A stretch of 64,000 bases of DNA, from assembly GCF_009807035.1 (NCBI RefSeq), contig NZ_WUBI01000002.1:248001-312000 (forward strand). Reading direction: 5' to 3'. Source of the DNA: Paenibacillus dendrobii (lineage in GTDB: Bacteria; Bacillota; Bacilli; Paenibacillales; Paenibacillaceae). Shown here in pieces: positions 51,871-61,305 of this stretch. A program made the position numbers and the translations under genes. Under the pieces are notes generated by a model, which was given only the letters and a program-made list of their open reading frames with translations, was not told the DNA's origin and ran no database searches. Each line of letters opens with the position of its first letter. Within the stretch, counting starts at the first letter, position 1.

Positions 51871-52317
51871 GTGTATGACAAAATTTTAAATGCAATTATA
51901 GCTTCATTTGGTGTAATTACTACATACGCCTTTGGTGGTTGGAATGAAGCGCTTGCCCTACTCGCTATTTTAGTTGTTCTAGATTGGTTTTCTGGTGTAA
52001 GTGCTTCGCTCCGTGAAGGATTTGCCAATCCCTCTGATAAAACCAAGGGGCTGAATTCAAATAAGGGATTCTTAGGTATATTCAAGAAAGTTCTTATGTT
52101 TACTGTGATTGCTGTCCTATATAGAATCGATAATCTACTTGGTCTCAGTGGAACATTAAGTTTAGCAGTGGGCGCGACGTATTTCTATATTTCAAACGAG
52201 CTTATTAGTTTAGCGGAAAATTATGGCCGTCTCGGACTTCCAATGCCAGAGCAGTTTAAAAGAGCTATTAGTGTGTTAAAAGCAAAAAGTGAAACAAAAG
52301 AGGAAGATAAGAAATAG
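51871..52317 (+). CDS. Phage holin, toxin-secretion/lysis (BlyA/TcdE-like) family (148 aa)
   Basis: GTG start after CGGAGG. Three to four hydrophobic segments: NAIIASFGVITTYAFGG, LALLAILVVLDWFSGV, VLMFTVIAVLYRI and LSLAVGATYFYISNEL, then a charged cytoplasmic tail (SETKEEDKK). The loop DWFSGVSASLREG with later LNSNKGFLGIFKK is typical of the family. It opens the membrane for the amidase encoded next. Confidence 0.85.
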   Translation: MYDKILNAIIASFGVITTYAFGGWNEALALLAILVVLDWFSGVSASLREGFANPSDKTKGLNSNKGFLGIFKKVLMFTVIAVLYRIDNLLGLSGTLSLAVGATYFYISNELISLAENYGRLGLPMPEQFKRAISVLKAKSETKEEDKK

Positions 52318-52353
52318 CAGAAACTCCAACGTCAAGAAAGGAGATCTAAAGCA

Positions 52354-53232
52354 ATGTCATTTAAAATGAAATACAACATTACGCCCAAGTATTTAACTTC
52401 GGGTACAAAACGTAGATCGGGTATCAAAGCGCATAGTATTAAGTTTATTGTTGCTCACGACACAGGCAATAAGGGTTCAACCGCACTAAACAATGTAACT
52501 TATTATGAGAATACTAAAAATGAGCAATCGGCATCTGCTCACCTTTTTGTGGATGATAAGAACATTTATGAATGTATTCCTGCTCTCACTGGAACGCCAG
52601 AGAAAGCTTGGCATGTTCTTTATAACAAACCAAAGGATAATGAAATGTTTGGTTGTGATGCCAATGACGCAGCAATCGGAGTTGAGTATTGTTATGGTTC
52701 TAATATCAATTCTAATGAGTCGTATAAGCGTTACATATGGGTAATGGCATACATCTGTTATAAGTTCAACCTTGACCCCAAGAAATCAATTGTAGGGCAT
52801 TTTATACTCGATCCAGAACGTAAGACAGATCCTAGAACTGGATTAGCTGATAGTAAACGGACTTACGAACAAATGCTCAAGGATGTTGTTGCTGAGTATG
52901 AAGATTGCACAAATACTAATATTGTAAAGGATGATGAACCAATGACCAAAGAAGAAAAATTAGCATTTGATAAACTTTGTGCTCAGGTAGAAAGTTTGAG
53001 TAAAAGTAAAGACATCCTTAAGAACACAATAATGGAGCAGGGTCAAACTATTCTCAAACTTCAGTCTAAATTGAGTATGGATGTTCCTGCTTATGCCAAG
53101 GAAGCCATAGATAAACTAGCCTGTATGAAAGACAAGAATGGTAAACCCGTGGTTGATACACCGAATGGAAAAAGCGAGGCATTCTACCAAGCGGCAACTG
53201 TACTTGATCGCACAGGTATCTTTAATAAGTAA
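52354..53232 (+). CDS. N-acetylmuramoyl-L-alanine amidase (endolysin, Amidase_2) (292 aa)
   Basis: ATG after AAAGGAGAT. Zinc ligands fit Amidase_2: His in IVAHDTGN, His in KAWHVLYN, and the pair VGHFILDPERKTDP; GVEYCYG carries the usual acidic/aromatic site. The C-terminal 90 residues form a helical segment with a small domain (YAKEAIDKLACMKDKNGKPV) likely to bind the wall. It cleaves peptidoglycan amide bonds to lyse the cell. Confidence 0.9.
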   Translation: MSFKMKYNITPKYLTSGTKRRSGIKAHSIKFIVAHDTGNKGSTALNNVTYYENTKNEQSASAHLFVDDKNIYECIPALTGTPEKAWHVLYNKPKDNEMFGCDANDAAIGVEYCYGSNINSNESYKRYIWVMAYICYKFNLDPKKSIVGHFILDPERKTDPRTGLADSKRTYEQMLKDVVAEYEDCTNTNIVKDDEPMTKEEKLAFDKLCAQVESLSKSKDILKNTIMEQGQTILKLQSKLSMDVPAYAKEAIDKLACMKDKNGKPVVDTPNGKSEAFYQAATVLDRTGIFNK

Positions 53233-53263
53233 AAATACATAAGCCAGTTAAAGGAGAATTTTA

Positions 53264-53650
53264 ATGAATGAACTATATATTATTGTCGCAGTGCTTGCTG
53301 TAATTGTAGCAGGTTTCTTTGTCATTCCCTTTGCTAAGAAAAAGGGCTGGTTTACAAAAAAAAGAATCGATGGTGTAGAAAAAGCATTGCAAGTTGCAGA
53401 TCTTATTCTTCAAGTCTCCAATATTGATGCTTTAAATAAGCAGAAAAGTACATTCGCCCTGGACATCGCAAGCACCGTTGTACACTATGTTGATAAATTA
53501 GACAATGCTCAAAGCAAGGATGATAAAATGACACTTTCTTTAAAAATTGTCGATAACATTCTGGAGAAATACGGAGTAAAACCAAGCATTCAAGAGCAGC
53601 AATTGATTAATATTGTGATTGCTGAATGTCTGAATATTGCACAGAAATAG
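53264..53650 (+). CDS. LL-H family phage holin (128 aa)
   Basis: ATG after AAAGGAGA. One N-terminal membrane segment (LYIIVAVLAVIVAGFFVIPF), then a basic turn and a soluble helical tail (VEKALQVADLILQVSN), as in LL-H-type holins. It would act with the holin at 51871, or as a second membrane component of lysis. Confidence 0.75.
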   Translation: MNELYIIVAVLAVIVAGFFVIPFAKKKGWFTKKRIDGVEKALQVADLILQVSNIDALNKQKSTFALDIASTVVHYVDKLDNAQSKDDKMTLSLKIVDNILEKYGVKPSIQEQQLINIVIAECLNIAQK

Positions 53651-53657
53651 AGATACA

Positions 53658-53701
53658 AAAAAGCCCCTCTTAAGGATAATTCCTTTTGAGGGGCTTTTTT
53701 A
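53658..53701. terminator. Strong bidirectional terminator ending the late operon
   Basis: AAAAGCCCCTC and GAGGGGCTTTTT form the stem between the LL-H holin and the convergent integrase gene; T-tracts lie on both strands. Confidence 0.85.
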
Positions 53702-54811
53702 CTTTAATAGATTATCTAAAGCATTAACTGCGTCTGTCTGCATGTTTGGTGTCATATGTGAATACAAATCAATAGTCACCTTTATTGATGAATGACCTAA
53801 TAACTCCTGAACCACTTTTGGATGTTGTCCAAGTTGCAACAATAGAGACGCACATGTATGCCTTAAATCATGGAATCTAATCTTTCTAACCTTTGTTAGC
53901 CCCAGTAAGTAATACCATGTACTAGTCAAGTTAGGCTTGGTTAATGGCTTACCTGTTGTGGTGCAGACCAATAATCTATCTTTATTGTATTCTTCTCCGT
54001 ATTGTTCAATCTCTATCTCCATAGACCTAATCTGCTCCAAGAGTGGATTTAATAAGCTTTCAGGAATTGCAATGGATCTATTGCCAGAAATAGTTTTTGC
54101 ACCTGCTTTAAGTTTTGCATCATACGTAAGTACTTGCCTAACATGTATTCTTTTATTCACTAAATCTATATCAGAAATCGACAATCCCAAAATTTCACCC
54201 ATGCGCATCCCCGTATAAATTGCTAATTGGAATACGATCTTCTGCCTATGCTCAAAACCATTTAAGAATTGTTTTACTTCATCAACTGTCCAGTAATCAA
54301 GTTTCTTCTTAGATACTCTAGGAGCAGACTCAAGCAATGTCATTGGATTCTTAGGTAATAATTCTTTTTTAGCAGCAGCGTTTAGCGAGGTGTTAACGAT
54401 ATTGTATATTTTTCTTATAGTACTCTCAGCCAGATTCCGGTCCTGAAGATCAGATACAAATTTCTCTAATATGAATACATTTAGTTTAGACATAGGCACA
54501 TGTCCAATGAGTGGGATGATATGATGTTTGATGTGATTGAGATTATTGTATCTCGCTTGCTCAGAAAGATTTTGCTTATTATCAATCCACTGATAAATAT
54601 ACTCTCCAAAAGTTGATTTAATTGGTTCATAATAAGAACCTTTATTCCATTCATTCCTAGCTTCAACTTCTAAAATTTCAGCTTCTCTTTTTGTTTTAAA
54701 TCCACGTTTCTTAATAGTTTTGCGTTTTCCATTGTCATCTTTAACCTCAAAAGCATAATACCATGGATTTAACTTAGCGTTTTTATCCTTATAAACTGGC
54801 AATATTTTCAC
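53699..54811 (-). CDS. Prophage integrase, tyrosine recombinase (370 aa)
   Basis: N-terminal arm-binding AP2-like domain (residues about 5-55: WYYAFEVKDDNGKRKTIKKR, GFKTKREAE), a SAM-like core-binding domain (about 65-165) and a C-terminal catalytic domain with Arg in YTGMRMGEILGL, HDLRHT, GHSS and Tyr in DLYSH. The Lys lies in the AKTISGNRSI hairpin. It is the last phage gene before host DNA, facing the late operon, the usual place beside attP. SPbeta itself uses a serine recombinase, so this phage has exchanged its integration module. Confidence 0.9.
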   Translation of the reverse strand: MKILPVYKDKNAKLNPWYYAFEVKDDNGKRKTIKKRGFKTKREAEILEVEARNEWNKGSYYEPIKSTFGEYIYQWIDNKQNLSEQARYNNLNHIKHHIIPLIGHVPMSKLNVFILEKFVSDLQDRNLAESTIRKIYNIVNTSLNAAAKKELLPKNPMTLLESAPRVSKKKLDYWTVDEVKQFLNGFEHRQKIVFQLAIYTGMRMGEILGLSISDIDLVNKRIHVRQVLTYDAKLKAGAKTISGNRSIAIPESLLNPLLEQIRSMEIEIEQYGEEYNKDRLLVCTTTGKPLTKPNLTSTWYYLLGLTKVRKIRFHDLRHTCASLLLQLGQHPKVVQELLGHSSIKVTIDLYSHMTPNMQTDAVNALDNLLK

Positions 54812-55333
54812 CTCAATAGTTATGATGAGTGTTGCTTAATGTTATTCAGTCCCTACCAAATTCCCTACCAACCTACCAAAACTATTAATCAACACAAAAA
54901 GAGTATACCCTAAAAACCCTTATAAATCAAGGATTCTAGACTATACTCGGTAACAACTCATACTATTCAAGTTCTTTCCTGCCCCGAAGGATCAACCAAT
55001 ATTGCTTATGAAATTGTGAAGAAAACTTTTCTGAAAAATCAGGTGGCTTTCTTAAATGGAATGTTAACACCGCTTTTCTTAAATTGCAACCTCTGATATG
55101 CAGCCTCTGTCCGATTTTCAAATTCTTCATAGCCGTTTTTTGTTGCTACAGCAACGAAACGGATGCCAAAACCCCTCCAAAGAAAATTCCCTCTGGAGGG
55201 CTTTTTACGCCGTGTTACTCAACGCCTCAAATCATAGAGTGCAATTGTTTTTGAACTGAGGAAGGATATCTTTAAGATAATATTCAAAATAAAAACCCCT
55301 CCATATTTATGGAGAGGTTATTTTGTCAATGAT
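54812..55333. other. Prophage-host junction, non-coding
   Basis: A 520-bp stretch without a credible gene that holds the integrase promoter region, the right attachment site and host sequence. Visible are a 14-bp palindrome GTTGCTACAGCAAC (55143-55156), a plus-strand terminator CCCTCCA/TGGAGGG with CTTTTT (55174-55207) and the cyclophilin terminator. GC content rises gradually here. The core cannot be named without the left end. Confidence 0.5.
55290..55322 (-). terminator. Terminator of the cyclophilin gene
   Basis: On the minus strand CCTCTCCAT and ATGGAGGGG flank a short loop and end in GTTTTTATTTT, 12 nt after the stop codon. Confidence 0.7.
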
Positions 55334-55771
55334 TTACTCAGCGTCCCAAACCTTAACTTCTTTCATACGGTCGCCTTGCTTCACGCCATCGATGTATTCC
55401 ATGCCTTTGGTAACCTTACCGAAGACCGTGTGTACACCGTCGAGATGAGGCTGCGGCTCATACACGATAAAGAATTGGCTGCCGCCAGTGTTACGACCAG
55501 CATGAGCCATAGACAATACGCCTTTGGTGTGCTTCGTGGTATTTGTTGCTGTTTCGCAATCGATGGTATATCCTGGTCCACCCATCCCGTTGCCGTTCGG
55601 GCAGCCGCCCTGAGCGACGAAACCTGGAATAACGCGGTGGAAAGACAATCCGTTATAAAATCCGGAGTTTGCAAGCTTCTCGAAGTTTGCAACCGTATTT
55701 GGAGCTTCTTGTGGCAGAAATTCTATTTCAACAACTCCACCATTTTCTAATTCAATCGTACCTTTTTTCAT
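55334..55771 (-). CDS. ppiB: Peptidyl-prolyl cis-trans isomerase, cyclophilin type
   Basis: 145 residues, typical of small bacterial PpiB. The active-site pattern is present: [29 protein letters not shown] and [15 protein letters not shown]. It starts at ATG 55771 after GAGGAAG. Cytoplasmic folding catalyst. It is the first host gene beyond the prophage and lies just downstream of lysA, separated by a strong terminator. Shorter than eukaryotic cyclophilins, as usual. Confidence 0.95.
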   Translation of the reverse strand: MKKGTIELENGGVVEIEFLPQEAPNTVANFEKLANSGFYNGLSFHRVIPGFVAQGGCPNGNGMGGPGYTIDCETATNTTKHTKGVLSMAHAGRNTGGSQFFIVYEPQPHLDGVHTVFGKVTKGMEYIDGVKQGDRMKEVKVWDAE

Positions 55772-55940
55772 CGATATTCACTTCCTCTGGAAAATTTTCA
55801 GTCCATAGACCAATGTCATAAAAGACATGTCCGACTTTTTCATCACGTTCTGATTGTATCTCACTTTGCGGCTCATTTGCAATTATTTCACGTACTTTCT
55901 TACCTGGGGATGCTGAGCCTTTTTCAAAGGAACGCCGGAA

Positions 55941-56006
55941 GAACACACGAAAAAGATCATTTCCGCATTCCCCAATACAGAAATGATCCTTTTCGTGTTT
56001 TGTTCT
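55941..56006 (-). terminator. Long terminator hairpin after lysA
   Basis: Arms of about 20 bp (AACACACGAAAAAGATCATT and its near-complement ending GATCCTTTTCGTGTTTT) enclose a 16-nt loop, 30 nt after the lysA stop. Confidence 0.75.
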
Positions 56007-56037
56007 TCCCCAATTCTTGCTTGGAAAACAGCCGCTC

Positions 56038-57369
56038 TTATTTCAGAACAGCCTGCTTGCTGATCCGCTCAGGTACCATGTCATTGCCAATGATATCCTG
56101 AAGGGTCTCGCGGCGTACGATCAGATCGCTTTCGCCTTGATTGACAAACACAACCGCAGGTCGGCGAATCCGGTTATAATTGCTGGCCATGGAATAGTTG
56201 TAGGCTCCCGTGCAGGAAACAGCCAGCAGATCGCCGCTGCTTACCTTCGGCAGGTCTAGATCCCAGATCAGCATATCCCCGCTTTCGCAGCATTTGCCGG
56301 CAATGGAAACCGTCTCTTCGACAGGATCATTGGCACGGTTAGCGAGCACCGCTTCGTACTTCGATTCGTACAATGCAGGACGCGGATTGTCCGTCATGCC
56401 GCCATCAACGGCCACATACTTGCGAACGCCAGGAATATCCTTGCTTGTTCCTACGGTATACAATGTCGTGCCGGCATCTCCAACGATGCTGCGGCCAGGC
56501 TCGACCCAAATTTCAGGCAGCTCGGCAGACCATTCCGAAAAATGGTTTTTGACGGCATCGGTAATCGCCTTGACATACTGCGAGACCTCAAGCGGCGTGT
56601 CGCCATTCACATAACGGATACCAAATCCTCCGCCCAGATTGACGACTTTGAACTGTACTCCAAGCTCCTGCTTCACCCGCTGTGCGAATTCTGCAACTCT
56701 TTGGACAGCCATCTCAAAACCCTCTACCTCAAAAATCTGGGATCCGATATGGGAGTGCACGCCGAGCAGCTCCAGGTTGGACTGCTGGGATGCAAGATTC
56801 ACTGCTTCAAACGCAGAACCGTTCCCAATGTCAAAACCGAATTTCGAATCGGTTTGACCCGTGGAAATATATTCATGCGTATGTGCTTCAACCCCTGGCG
56901 TTACGCGGAGCAGGATTTGAACGCGCACATTTTTCTCGGCAGCAACCGCATTGAGAAGATGAAGCTCAACCAAGTTGTCCACGACGAAGCAGCCGATTTC
57001 GGCATCGATCGCCATTTCAATTTCTTCGATTGTCTTGTTGTTGCCGTGAAAATGAATACGTTTGGCTGGAAAACCTGCCTGCAGTGCGGTGTACAGTTCA
57101 CCATCGGAGACCACGTCGAGTGACATGCCTTCCTGATCGGCAATACGGCACATGGCCATAACACAGAACGCCTTGCTCGCATAAGCCACCTGGAATTTCA
57201 GACCTGATGCGCGAAAAGCGGCTACGTACTGCTGGCAGCGCTGGCGCACCAATTCTTCATCCACGACATAGAGCGGAGTTCCGTACTTGGCCTTGAGATC
57301 CGTAACATCGCATCCGCCGATCTCCAGATGTCCGGCTGCATTTATTTGACTTGTACCATGTAAGAACAT
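56038..57369 (-). CDS. lysA: Diaminopimelate decarboxylase
   Basis: A PLP enzyme catalysing the last step of lysine synthesis (meso-DAP to lysine). Start set at ATG 57369 (MFLHGTSQINAAGHLEIGGC), 9 nt after GAAGGG; the ATG nine bases earlier abuts that site. The Schiff-base Lys is in AYASKAF. Other signatures are HGNNKT, HSHIGSQIF, VEPGRSIVGDAG and CESGD. It follows spoVAF, as in Bacillus. Confidence 0.95.
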   Translation of the reverse strand: MFLHGTSQINAAGHLEIGGCDVTDLKAKYGTPLYVVDEELVRQRCQQYVAAFRASGLKFQVAYASKAFCVMAMCRIADQEGMSLDVVSDGELYTALQAGFPAKRIHFHGNNKTIEEIEMAIDAEIGCFVVDNLVELHLLNAVAAEKNVRVQILLRVTPGVEAHTHEYISTGQTDSKFGFDIGNGSAFEAVNLASQQSNLELLGVHSHIGSQIFEVEGFEMAVQRVAEFAQRVKQELGVQFKVVNLGGGFGIRYVNGDTPLEVSQYVKAITDAVKNHFSEWSAELPEIWVEPGRSIVGDAGTTLYTVGTSKDIPGVRKYVAVDGGMTDNPRPALYESKYEAVLANRANDPVEETVSIAGKCCESGDMLIWDLDLPKVSSGDLLAVSCTGAYNYSMASNYNRIRRPAVVFVNQGESDLIVRRETLQDIIGNDMVPERISKQAVLK

Positions 57370-57486
57370 ATTCAGCATCCCTTCGCTTTCTGTGGAACAT
57401 GTAAAGATTCCATCTGAACTTTTACATCAGTATAACAGACAACGGAAGAGTTTGAATGGATTTTTATGCACAACATTTGTATTTTT

Positions 57487-59250
57487 CTACGATTGGTCGG
57501 TATTATCTGGATTGGGCGCCATTCGTGTATTATCCCGTGTTTTGTTGAAGGATGGCCTTTTCTTGGATTCAAGAAGCGGAAATCGTAATAAAACACTAGC
57601 CAACGCCTTTGCATTAAAAGGTATAAATGGCCACAAATACGAAGAATTGTATGACCGGTGCAGCGTCAACAGCAGAATCAGGAGCGTTGTGCCGACAACG
57701 AAGCCCTGTACCTTGAAGATGGCTACTGCCACGAGAAGCACCAGCCTCACCATCCGGTTCGCAAGCCCAAGCTCATAACTCGGTGTCGCAAACATGCCGA
57801 TGGCCGCCACCGCCATATACAACACCACCTCATTCACGAACAGGCCGGTCTTGACGGCTATATCTCCTACCAATATCGCTGCAATCAAACCCATAGCCGA
57901 CGCCAGTGGTGTTGGTGTGTGGACTGCAGCCAGACGGAGGAGGTCAACCCCGAATTCCACCATGAGGAACTGGGCAATCAGAGGTATTTTGCCTTTATCA
58001 TGCGGTCCGATGAAATCAAGAAAAGGCGGCTTCAGTTCCGGATTCACCACCATCAGCATCCAGAGCGGCAGCAAGAACATGGAAGCAAATATGCCGAGGA
58101 AGCGGACCCATCTTAAATACGTTCCCATAAATGGGGTTTGCCGGTTTTCTTCCGCATGCTGACACAAATCGAAGAACGTCGTCGGCATGATCATCACGCT
58201 CGGCGAAGTATCCACGAACACGGCCACCCTACCCTCAAGCAGGTGGGAGGCGACCACATCAGGACGTTCCGAGTACCGAACGAGCGGATACGGATGCCAG
58301 CCTTTGTTGATAATCGCTTCTTCCAGCTGCTTATCCGCCAGAGGCAATCCCTCGATATCCAACCCCTTGATCTTTTCCCTGATGGAATCCACCTGGACTT
58401 TGTCAACGATGTCATCAATATATGCGATACATACATCTGTGCGTGTACGTCTGCCTACTTGCACCAGTTCACTCTTGAGACCCGGATCGCGCAAGCGTCT
58501 GCGGACGAGCGCCACGTTGCTCAGCAGCGTTTCTGTAAACCCGTCTCTGGCTCCACGTACCACTCTCTCGATGCTTGGCTCTTCCGGGCTGCGAACGGGA
58601 AAGGTGCGCGTATCCATGACAATGGCAGCATGCTCCCCCTCGATGAATAAGGCGGACATTCCCATCAGCACCTTGTTGATCGTCGAACTCAGCTTTTTGT
58701 CGACTTCCACCTGAATGTGCGGGATATAGCATTCGAAAAAGGATCTGAGCGCATCTGTCGACAACTGATCTGCAGACAGGTAGGTCAGGCGCTTCAGGAT
58801 CTCCAACATAATATTATCCTTGGCAAAACCATTGACAAAAAACAATCCCGTTCTTTGGCCGGCGAGCGTCATCTCGCGAAAAACGATGTCAAAGGAGGAT
58901 CCCAGACCGACGACTTCTTTCAGTGTAGCCTTGGTCCGGTCCAGGCTCTCCGATACATCATCGGACTTCTGCCAATAAATGACGGACTCTTCAACCGAGT
59001 CGGATCTCTCTTCCTCTCGTTTTTTCTCCTCTGCCTTTACATTACCGCCATTCTCCGAATGTCCTTCGTCTGGAGACATCTCTAATTCGCTATGTTCGCC
59101 GTGTCCACATCCGCCTTCCTCTCCTGCAGCGTTTCTCCCCTCCTCCTCCTTCTCCTTCTCCTTCGATTTGTTCTGATCGCCATATTGCATCAGCATAGCA
59201 AGAGCTGACGGATCCTCTACGCTGTTCAGTTCGTCCTCGTGTTTGTTCAT
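57487..59250 (-). CDS. spoVAF: Spore germination protein SpoVAF (GerA A-subunit family)
   Basis: Start set at ATG 59250 (MNKHEDELNSVEDPSALAML) after AAGGTG, giving about 587 residues. An acidic, low-complexity N-terminal insert (KEKEKEEEGRNAAGEEG) precedes the GerA-type domain (IYWQKSDDVSESLDRTKATL). The C-terminal half has several membrane segments, e.g. FLGIFASMFLLPLWMLMVV and LIAAILVGDIAVKTGL. It lies in the spore inner membrane and works with SpoVA channel proteins in germination. Here spoVAC-AE are absent between spoVAB and spoVAF. Confidence 0.9.
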   Translation of the reverse strand: MNKHEDELNSVEDPSALAMLMQYGDQNKSKEKEKEEEGRNAAGEEGGCGHGEHSELEMSPDEGHSENGGNVKAEEKKREEERSDSVEESVIYWQKSDDVSESLDRTKATLKEVVGLGSSFDIVFREMTLAGQRTGLFFVNGFAKDNIMLEILKRLTYLSADQLSTDALRSFFECYIPHIQVEVDKKLSSTINKVLMGMSALFIEGEHAAIVMDTRTFPVRSPEEPSIERVVRGARDGFTETLLSNVALVRRRLRDPGLKSELVQVGRRTRTDVCIAYIDDIVDKVQVDSIREKIKGLDIEGLPLADKQLEEAIINKGWHPYPLVRYSERPDVVASHLLEGRVAVFVDTSPSVMIMPTTFFDLCQHAEENRQTPFMGTYLRWVRFLGIFASMFLLPLWMLMVVNPELKPPFLDFIGPHDKGKIPLIAQFLMVEFGVDLLRLAAVHTPTPLASAMGLIAAILVGDIAVKTGLFVNEVVLYMAVAAIGMFATPSYELGLANRMVRLVLLVAVAIFKVQGFVVGTTLLILLLTLHRSYNSSYLWPFIPFNAKALASVLLRFPLLESKKRPSFNKTRDNTRMAPNPDNTDQS

Positions 59251-59273
59251 GAACCATCCGCACCTTTCGCTTC

Positions 59274-59702
59274 TTACTTTCTGTATACGAACCAATCAAA
59301 CAGAGAGCCTGCCACCTTCCCGGTGACCATAGCCATCAACAGGCCAAACAGATAATGGATCATTCGCAGTCTCTTCGCTAAAATGGGCAGCACATTGAGC
59401 ACTTCGGTCAGAGCTGCTGCCAATAGGCCAACGAAGATCCCGTTCAACAGGCCGACGATAAATCCGGACCATGCACCCAAAGACATTTTCCAATTCCAAA
59501 AATCAAACACCGTTCCCAGCAGCGACCCTGAGACCATGGCCCCTTCGTACCAGTGAACCTGGTGATAGGATCTGGTCAACTGAGCCAAACGCGGGATCAT
59601 ATCCAGTACGATAAAAAGCGCGATCACACCGCCGCCTACCGCGATCCCGCCCGCAATGCCCAGCAAAATCTGCACCATCCATCCCAGCATCATCGTGTTC
59701 AA
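59274..59702 (-). CDS. spoVAB: Stage V sporulation protein AB
   Basis: 142 residues with four hydrophobic segments (ILLGIAGGIAVGGGVIALFI, MSLGAWSGFIVGLLNGIFVG, FGLLMAMVTGKVAGSLFDW). The start overlaps the spoVAA stop as ATGA, so the two are coupled. Spore inner-membrane protein of the SpoVA group needed for dipicolinate uptake. Confidence 0.9.
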   Translation of the reverse strand: MNTMMLGWMVQILLGIAGGIAVGGGVIALFIVLDMIPRLAQLTRSYHQVHWYEGAMVSGSLLGTVFDFWNWKMSLGAWSGFIVGLLNGIFVGLLAAALTEVLNVLPILAKRLRMIHYLFGLLMAMVTGKVAGSLFDWFVYRK

Positions 59703-60340
59703 GGAACATCCCCCTGATTTTGTGAAGATTTCATCCGCTTGTATTCCTGGGCAACGACGTACTGGTCAATATTCTCCTGATAAAGGTACATTTCGACTTC
59801 CAGCGGAGTCGGCTCCTCGTTCCATTTTTTCTTGAACAGGTGATTGAAAAACACGACCATGCCGAACCCGATCCCAAAAGAATAGGCTGTTTGAAACAAA
59901 TAAGGATGCTCATCCCGTTTGCCCGTCAACATCTCAACCGTACGGATTTGAACCTCCTGCATATTGACGTCCGCGTGAAAATTCATAATGGTGAGCGCGG
60001 AGCCGAAAAACAGCAGCAGCCAAACGAGCAGGAACAACAGTAACGAAGGCTTTTTGGGCTTTTCGATCACTTCCACGAGAACGTGATGCTGTCCGATCGG
60101 CTCGATTTTGACCCCTGGAACCAGTTCCTGTACCTTTGGAATAATGTGCATAAGATCAATAAGTAACAAGTTACCGTCCCATGTATGCGGCTCTACCAGC
60201 TCAAGATTGCGAAGAGGTGCCTCCCACTCAGGATCACTTAATATCCGGGCGACATGCCCGAGAGTCACGACCCTTCCCTGCGTTATCGGCACACGGCTGC
60301 GCAGCTGCAGGTACACCGTAGGAGCCGGATTCGAAGACAT
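59699..60340 (-). CDS. spoVAA: Stage V sporulation protein AA
   Basis: Start set at ATG 60340 (MSSNPAPTVYLQLRSRVPIT), 8 nt after AAAGGAG. N-terminal soluble beta domain (about 1-110), then two membrane segments (LLLFLLVWLLLFFGSALTIM and YSFGIGFGMVVFFNHLF). First gene of the spoVA operon, 200 bp downstream of sigF and preceded by a sigma-G-like promoter. Confidence 0.9.
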   Translation of the reverse strand: MSSNPAPTVYLQLRSRVPITQGRVVTLGHVARILSDPEWEAPLRNLELVEPHTWDGNLLLIDLMHIIPKVQELVPGVKIEPIGQHHVLVEVIEKPKKPSLLLFLLVWLLLFFGSALTIMNFHADVNMQEVQIRTVEMLTGKRDEHPYLFQTAYSFGIGFGMVVFFNHLFKKKWNEEPTPLEVEMYLYQENIDQYVVAQEYKRMKSSQNQGDVP

Positions 60341-60371
60341 TCCTATCACTCCTTTGCTGTTTCAATGTCGT

Positions 60372-60402
60372 TAGTATAGGAAAATTCACCGCTTTCTAGT
60401 CA
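60372..60402 (-). promoter_or_regulatory. Sigma-G-like promoter of the spoVA operon
   Basis: On the minus strand TGACTA (60397-60402), an 18-nt spacer and TATACTA (60372-60378), close to the forespore sigma-G consensus and 32 bp upstream of spoVAA. spoVA is sigma-G dependent in Bacillus. Confidence 0.5.
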
Positions 60403-60491
60403 GGTGTTGCAGCGTAGCCATGAAATGGAACCTCGCAATAAATGACATTCGGGGAATGAGGGGTGCAAAAGGCAAATTGCTCTCTGACACA

Positions 60492-60534
60492 ACAAAAAAC
60501 CTCGCCAAGGGCACGCCCTTAGCAAGGTTCTATT
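60492..60534 (-). terminator. Terminator of the spoIIA operon
   Basis: GAACCTTGCTAAGGG and CCCTTGGCGAGGTT pair on the minus strand and are followed by TTTTTTGTTG, just after sigF. Confidence 0.85.
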
Positions 60535-60538
60535 GATT

Positions 60539-61294
60539 TCACTGCGCAATCTGATCACGGATCAGCTGCAATATTTTCTTTTCGAGCCGGGATACCTGCA
60601 CCTGCGATATTCCCAGTCTTGCGGCAACCTCCGATTGAGTCTGATCACGGTAATACCTGAGGTAAACGATCAGTTTCTCGCGCTCGGAGAGTCCGTCTAT
60701 GGCTTCGTTCAATGCCAATTTGTCAAACCATCGCTCCTGCGATTCGTCGGCAATCTGATCCATCAAAGTGATTGGATCGCCATCATTCTCAAATACGGTC
60801 TCGTGAATGGATGTCGGCGGCTTATTCGCTTCCTGAGCGAAGACAACTTCCTCAGGCGTAACGCCAAGCTCATCTGCGACCTCTTTAATCGTTGGCAATC
60901 GGTCCAAATGTTTCGACAGCTCATCCTTTTTCTTCCGAACTTTGTTGGCCATTTCCTTCAGCGACCGCGAAACCTTGAGTGTACCGTCATCCCTCAGAAA
61001 CCGCTGAATTTCTCCGATAATCATCGGAACGGCATAGGTAGAGAATTTTACATCATAGCTCAAATCAAATTTATCAACAGACTTCAGCAAACCGATACAG
61101 CCGATCTGAAACAAATCCTCCGGCTCATAGCCGCGGTTCATGAACCTTTGTACAACGGACCAGACGAGACGGATGTTGCAGTTTACCAGCGTATCGCGGG
61201 CCATGCTGTCACCGGTCTGACTCAGGGCAATCAGACGTTTGACTTCCGCATCTTCCAGATAGGTCTGCGAAGATTTTTTCACATCAGCATCCAT
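60539..61294 (-). CDS. sigF: Forespore RNA polymerase sigma factor F
   Basis: 251 residues with sigma-70 family regions 2 (YEPEDLFQIGCIGLLKSVDK, FSTYAVPMIIGEIQRFLRDD), 3 (TIKEVADELGVTPEEV) and 4 (RYYRDQTQSEVAARLGISQV, QVSRLEKKIL). First compartment-specific sigma factor of the forespore, held inactive by SpoIIAB encoded just upstream (12-bp gap). Confidence 0.95.
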   Translation of the reverse strand: MDADVKKSSQTYLEDAEVKRLIALSQTGDSMARDTLVNCNIRLVWSVVQRFMNRGYEPEDLFQIGCIGLLKSVDKFDLSYDVKFSTYAVPMIIGEIQRFLRDDGTLKVSRSLKEMANKVRKKKDELSKHLDRLPTIKEVADELGVTPEEVVFAQEANKPPTSIHETVFENDGDPITLMDQIADESQERWFDKLALNEAIDGLSEREKLIVYLRYYRDQTQSEVAARLGISQVQVSRLEKKILQLIRDQIAQ

Positions 61295-61305
61295 GCGCCC
61301 AACCC

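Noticed and set aside
55041-55230. Open minus-strand frame between integrase and cyclophilin (contains NGYEEFENRTEAAYQRLQF)
   Set aside because: It has no start codon and runs through a terminator hairpin; possibly a chance frame or an old fragment.
54812-55333. tRNA-type attachment site
   Set aside because: No tRNA-like sequence is visible, and the core cannot be defined without the left prophage end.
55752-55946. 64-codon ORF overlapping the cyclophilin start
   Set aside because: It begins inside the lysA terminator, has no ribosome binding site and its product is not recognised.
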